DNA of 11,304 nt, from NCBI GenBank assembly GCA_021824055.1, contig JAKALV010000088.1, forward strand, positions 1-11,304, written 5' to 3'. Both the position numbers and the translations under genes were made by a program. This document shows positions 8,343 to 11,304 of the stretch, in pieces. How positions within the stretch are numbered: the stretch's first letter is position 1; each line of letters begins with the position of its first letter. The notes under the pieces were generated by a model. That model was not told where the DNA came from, ran no database searches, and saw nothing but the letters and a program-made list of their open reading frames with translations. The DNA is from Acidobacteriota bacterium (lineage in GTDB: Bacteria; Acidobacteriota; Vicinamibacteria; Vicinamibacterales; SCN-69-37).

Positions 8343-9386
8343 ATGAAGTCACGAGTCCTTGTCACCGGCGGTTCTGGTTTCCTCGGCATCAACCTCATTC
8401 GCTATCTGCTCGAGCGCGGCTACGACGTGGCCTCCATCGACCTGCTCCCGTTCGACTACGGGGATTGCCGGGACCGCGTGGACGCCATCGTGGGCGACAT
8501 CCGCGACCGCGCGGCGCTCGACCGGTCCATGAAGGGCGCGAACTTCGTCGTGCACTGCGCGGCGGCGCTGCCGCTCTATCCGGTCGAGGACATCATGACG
8601 ACCGACGTGCAGGGCACGCAGAACGTCCTCGAGTCGGCGATGGCCGCCGGCGCGACGCGGGTGGTGCACATCTCGACAACGGCCGTCTACGGCGTGCCCG
8701 ACCACCATCCGCTGTATGAGCACGACCCGTTGGTCGGGGTGGGCCCGTACGGCGAAGCGAAGATCCTCGCGGAGAAGGAGTGCGAGGCCGCGCGCGCGAA
8801 AGGTCTGTGCGTGCCGATCATCCGGCCGAAGTCGTTCATCGGTCCGGAGCGGCTCGGGGTCTTCGCGCTGTTGTACGACTGGGCCAAGGACGGCAAGAAT
8901 TTTCCGCTGCCCGGCAGCGGCAACAATCTTTATCAGCTGCTCGACGTGGAAGATCTGTGCGTGGTGATCGAGGGCGTGCTGACCAAGGACGCCGCGATCG
9001 TGAATGACACGTTCAACATCGGCGCCAGGAAGTTCGGCACCGTGCGGCAGGACTTCCAGGCCGTGCTCGACGCGGCCGGGTTCGGCAAGAAGATCATCGG
9101 TTTCCCCGAGGCGCCGATGAAGGTCGGGCTCGCGGTGCTGCGCGCGCTGCGGCTGTCGCCGGTGTACAAGTGGGCGTACGGCACGGTGTCCAGCGAGTCG
9201 TTCGTGTCCATCGAGAAGGCGGAGAAGGTCCTGGGCTTTGCCCCGAAGTACTCGAACGCCGACGCGCTGTTGCGCAACTACAAGTGGTATTTGGACAACA
9301 TGGCCCGCTTCAAGGGGCAAGCCGGCGTCACGCACCGCGTGCCGTGGAACCAGGGCATCCTGAAACTCGTGAAGATCTTCTTCTAA
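8343..9386 (+). CDS. NAD-dependent epimerase/dehydratase (extended SDR family)
   Basis: A complete 347-residue cytosolic oxidoreductase of the extended short-chain dehydrogenase family, which acts on nucleotide sugars or similar alcohols/ketones. The N-terminal Rossmann motif is VLVTGGSGFLG (G9xxG12xxG15), with D33 at the end of the second strand favouring NAD over NADP. D52 lies in GDIRD, the catalytic Ser/Thr in STTAVYG (111-117), and the Tyr/Lys pair in Y136-GEA-K140. RPKSFIGPERLGVF and NNLYQLLDVEDLC follow the usual pattern of the substrate-binding half. The C-terminal part (SSESFVSIEKAEKVLGFAPKYS) is also family-like. Substrate cannot be named; sugar epimerases and 3-beta-hydroxysteroid-type dehydrogenases both remain possible. 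Met1 is right before the first strand and an in-frame stop at 8331 excludes an earlier start; no Shine-Dalgarno is present, so a very short or absent leader is likely. The hydrolase gene follows after 4 bases. Confidence 0.9.
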   Translation: MKSRVLVTGGSGFLGINLIRYLLERGYDVASIDLLPFDYGDCRDRVDAIVGDIRDRAALDRSMKGANFVVHCAAALPLYPVEDIMTTDVQGTQNVLESAMAAGATRVVHISTTAVYGVPDHHPLYEHDPLVGVGPYGEAKILAEKECEAARAKGLCVPIIRPKSFIGPERLGVFALLYDWAKDGKNFPLPGSGNNLYQLLDVEDLCVVIEGVLTKDAAIVNDTFNIGARKFGTVRQDFQAVLDAAGFGKKIIGFPEAPMKVGLAVLRALRLSPVYKWAYGTVSSESFVSIEKAEKVLGFAPKYSNADALLRNYKWYLDNMARFKGQAGVTHRVPWNQGILKLVKIFF

Positions 9387-9390
9387 AGAC

Positions 9391-10080
9391 GTGCAAACGA
9401 TCACCATCGAAACCCCGACCCACGGCCGGGTGCTATTGAACTCGGGAATCAATTCAACGAATCAATTCCCGATGTTGGCAACTGCAGTTGTCGTGGGATT
9501 TCACGGGTACGCGCAAAGTGCTGAGAACATGATGGATACGCTGCGGGCAGTGCCCGGCAGCGAGGCCTGGACGCTCGTCTCCGTGCAGGCCCTCAATCGC
9601 TTCTACATCCGCGGCGACTCGACGATTGTGGCCAACTGGATGACACGGCAGGATCGCGATCAGGCGATCGCCGACAACATCGAATACGTGGACCGCGTGC
9701 TCGACCACCTCGGGCGAAACGTCAGCGCCACCGACGCGACCGAGTTGTCACTTGGCCCGACGTTCGTTCTGGGATTTTCGCAGGGCGCGGCGATGGCGTA
9801 TCGCGCCGCCTTGCTCGGCCGGCATCGCGTGGACGGCATCATCGTCGTCGGCGGCGACGTGCCGCCCGACGTGAAGTCCGTGCCGGCCGCTCGCTGGCCG
9901 CGCCTGCTCGTCGCGGCGGGGAATGCCGATCACTGGTACACACCCGACAAGGTCGCGGCCGACGAGTCGTTCCTCGGCGCGCATGGTGTGACGCACGAGA
10001 TCTTTCACTACCAAGCCGGTCATGTCTTCACCGACGCCGTCCACGCCCGCATCGCGTCGTTCATCACCAAGACCAACTAG
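9391..10080 (+). CDS. Alpha/beta-hydrolase, phospholipase/carboxylesterase type
   Basis: A complete 229-residue serine hydrolase. The nucleophile elbow is GFSQG (128-132, Ser130); Asp180 in GNADHWY and His211 in AGHVF complete the triad, and HGY (38-40) after strand VVVGF supplies the oxyanion region. WMTRQDRDQAIADNIEYVD (from 83) is a conserved-looking stretch between them. The fold and motifs match small carboxylesterase/lysophospholipase-type proteins; the natural ester substrate is unknown. No signal peptide, so cytosolic. The start is a GTG at 9391, 4 bases after the epimerase stop, with no clear Shine-Dalgarno; it keeps the N-terminal hairpin ITIETPTHGRVLL that precedes the main fold in relatives. 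An ATG at 9472 (Met28) is an alternative; it would remove the AT-rich repeat region from the protein. Likely co-transcribed with the epimerase. Confidence 0.85.
   Translation: MQTITIETPTHGRVLLNSGINSTNQFPMLATAVVVGFHGYAQSAENMMDTLRAVPGSEAWTLVSVQALNRFYIRGDSTIVANWMTRQDRDQAIADNIEYVDRVLDHLGRNVSATDATELSLGPTFVLGFSQGAAMAYRAALLGRHRVDGIIVVGGDVPPDVKSVPAARWPRLLVAAGNADHWYTPDKVAADESFLGAHGVTHEIFHYQAGHVFTDAVHARIASFITKTN
9444..9470. repeat. AT-rich 10-bp direct repeat forming an imperfect palindrome in the hydrolase gene
   Basis: GAATCAATTC occurs at 9446-9455 and again at 9459-9468, 13 bases apart. The whole 27-base stretch is also an imperfect inverted repeat: outer arms GGGAAT (9444-9449) and ATTCCC (9465-9470), inner arms ATTC (9452-9455) and GAAT (9459-9462), and an AAC loop. 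Bases 9431-9470 are about 40% GC, far below the surroundings. It encodes hydrolase residues 18-27 if GTG 9391 is the start. Confidence 0.75.
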
Positions 10081-10101
10081 GGTTCGTCAGCCCACATCCG
10101 A

Positions 10102-10107
10102 TATGCT
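10102..10107 (+). promoter_or_regulatory. Possible -10 element of the GcvT-like gene (leaderless arrangement)
   Basis: TATGCT fits the TANNNT -10 pattern and would place the transcription start at about 10114, exactly on the ATG. There is no Shine-Dalgarno in the 33-base gap, and no good -35 was seen. The arrangement would give a leaderless mRNA. The call rests on one short motif. Confidence 0.25.
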
Positions 10108-10113
10108 CATGTG

Positions 10114-11304
10114 ATGAGCACCGGAATGAAACAGACACCGCTTTGTGACTGGCACAAACAGCACGGCGCCAACATGGTGGACTTCGGCGATTACCTCATG
10201 CCGGTCTGGTACGCGAGCGCCAAGGACGAGCACATGGCCGTTGTCACCCACGCCGGCCTGTTCGACACCAGCCACATGGCCGTGGTGCGCCTGCAGGGCG
10301 CGGGCGCATTCGATCTGCTTCAGTGGTGCTTCACCAGGGATCTTCGCTCCTGCGTCGGCAAAGACGACGCGCCCATTACGCCCGGCAAATGCGTCTACGG
10401 CGCGTTCCTCGACGAACACGGCGACGCGGTGGACGACAGCATCGTCTACAAAGTGAAAGACGATGAGTACGTGGTGGTGGTCAATGCGAGCATGGGTGGA
10501 CCCGTCGCCGCGCACCTCGAGGCGAACCGGAACGGCCGCGACGTCCGCATCACCGACCTGACGGACACGCTGGGCAAGATCGACATCCAGGGGCCGGCGT
10601 CGATCAAGATCATGCAGAAGGTGTTGAAAGCGCCGGCCGCGACGTTCGACAAGCTGCCGTATTTCTCGTTCAAGGGCCATTTCGATCCCACGTCGGCCTT
10701 CGCCGCCGACGCGCAGTTTCTCGACGGAACGCCGATGCTGCTGTCGCGCTCCGGCTACACGGGCGAGGTCGGATTCGAGATCTTCGTCGGCCGCGAGCAC
10801 AACGTCAGGATCTGGGAACTGCTGATGGACGCCGGCAAGGATCTCGGTCTCATCGCGTGCGGGCTGGCGTCGCGCGACTCGCTCCGGACCGGCGCGGTGC
10901 TGCCGCTGTCGCATCAGGACATCGGCCACTGGACGTACATCCATCATCCGTGGCCGTTCGCCCTGCCGTTCAAGGCGTCTGGCGACGGATTCACCAAGGC
11001 GTTTCTGGGATCGGCGGCGCTCGAGAGGGCGACCGGCGCGCCCTATACGCTGACGTTTGTCGGCAACGATCTCAGGAAGATCGATACGCACACGGCCGTC
11101 GTGCGCGACCTGCAGGGGCACGAGCTTGGCACCGTGCTCACGTGCGCCACCGACATGGCGATCGGCCGACACGGCGGGAAGATCTACAGCGTTAAGTCGC
11201 CGAACAAGCCCGACGGACTCGCGATCAAGGGCCTCGCAGCCGGGTTCATCAAGGTCAAGGCGAATCTGCCCCCGGGCACAATCGTCGAACTCAAAGACAG
11301 CAAG
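10114..11304 (+). CDS. GcvT-family aminomethyltransferase-like protein (3' end outside window)
   Basis: 397 residues are present without a stop, already past the usual 360-370 of glycine-cleavage T-protein, so little is missing. In that system GcvT takes the aminomethyl group from lipoylated H-protein, releasing ammonia and making methylene-tetrahydrofolate. Family marks: HKQHGANMVDFGDYLMPVWY, HAGLFDTSHMAVVRLQG (46-62), VDDSIVY with the folate-binding acidic residue (D107/D108), SRSGYTGEVGFEIFV (211-225) and RDSLR (254-258). Differences: the usual RLEAGMPLYG after RDSLR is replaced by RTGAVLPLSHQDIG, and the canonical VTSGxxSP...IALAYV C-terminal motif by GTVLTCATDMAIGRHGG with an extended tail rich in Lys/Gly. 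No gcvH or gcvP is in view. It may be a true T-protein or another folate-dependent methyl/aminomethyl transferase of the same fold, so no gene symbol is given. The start is the ATG at 10114; a GTG directly before it is an equal alternative. It begins 33 bases after the hydrolase gene. Confidence 0.8.
   Translation, partial: MSTGMKQTPLCDWHKQHGANMVDFGDYLMPVWYASAKDEHMAVVTHAGLFDTSHMAVVRLQGAGAFDLLQWCFTRDLRSCVGKDDAPITPGKCVYGAFLDEHGDAVDDSIVYKVKDDEYVVVVNASMGGPVAAHLEANRNGRDVRITDLTDTLGKIDIQGPASIKIMQKVLKAPAATFDKLPYFSFKGHFDPTSAFAADAQFLDGTPMLLSRSGYTGEVGFEIFVGREHNVRIWELLMDAGKDLGLIACGLASRDSLRTGAVLPLSHQDIGHWTYIHHPWPFALPFKASGDGFTKAFLGSAALERATGAPYTLTFVGNDLRKIDTHTAVVRDLQGHELGTVLTCATDMAIGRHGGKIYSVKSPNKPDGLAIKGLAAGFIKVKANLPPGTIVELKDSK

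Noticed and set aside
8349..9452. Minus-strand open frame opposite the epimerase gene (367 codons)
   Set aside because: It has no recognisable domain, is rich in Arg, His and Val, and lies antisense to a gene with complete SDR motifs.
10087..11172. Minus-strand open frame opposite the GcvT-like gene (361 codons)
   Set aside because: Composition is of antisense type (Arg, His, Val, Asp) without motifs; the plus strand has the aminomethyltransferase signatures.

Overview
The window is GC-rich (roughly two thirds G+C) and densely coded on both strands, with overlapping stop and start codons and few classical ribosome-binding sites. It carries lipid-envelope features of a Gram-negative organism: an outer-membrane beta-barrel protein with a terminal Phe, Sec signal peptides, an O-antigen-ligase-type membrane protein and sigma-54 regulation. 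The gene style resembles Acidobacteriota (for example Vicinamibacteria), but that placement is an inference from style, not from a marker gene.

Region 1 (1-3264) is a surface-polysaccharide block. On the minus strand, an O-antigen ligase/polymerase family (Wzy_C) protein with an unusual periplasmic beta-sandwich insertion (383-2140) overlaps by 17 bases the start of a GT4-type glycosyltransferase, which runs off the left edge (1-399) and has a 9-base in-frame repeat coding for Gly/Ser. Divergent from them is a nucleotidyltransferase-fold protein (2299-3264) of a kind often seen near glycan genes. The divergent gap holds a near-consensus sigma-54 promoter pointing at the ligase gene.

Region 2 (3228-8204, minus strand) looks like one four-gene operon: outer-membrane beta-barrel protein, secreted cupredoxin-like protein with a carboxypeptidase-regulatory-like C-terminal domain, membrane histidine kinase with a cache-like periplasmic sensor, and a sigma-54-dependent NtrC-type response regulator. 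The gaps are 5 bases, then two ATGA overlaps. The layout suggests an envelope sensing system in which two exported proteins are made together with the kinase that may read their state. The signal is unknown; copper or redox state is a guess from the cupredoxin site.

Region 3 (8343-11304, plus strand) holds an NAD-dependent epimerase/dehydratase, an alpha/beta-hydrolase 4 bases behind it, and a GcvT-family aminomethyltransferase-like protein that reaches the right edge. The first two are probably co-transcribed; no shared pathway is evident. The 138-base divergent gap 8205-8342 contains several short inverted and direct repeats.

No RNA genes, CRISPR arrays, insertion sequences or convincing intrinsic terminators were seen. 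There is no gene-free stretch longer than 300 bases.
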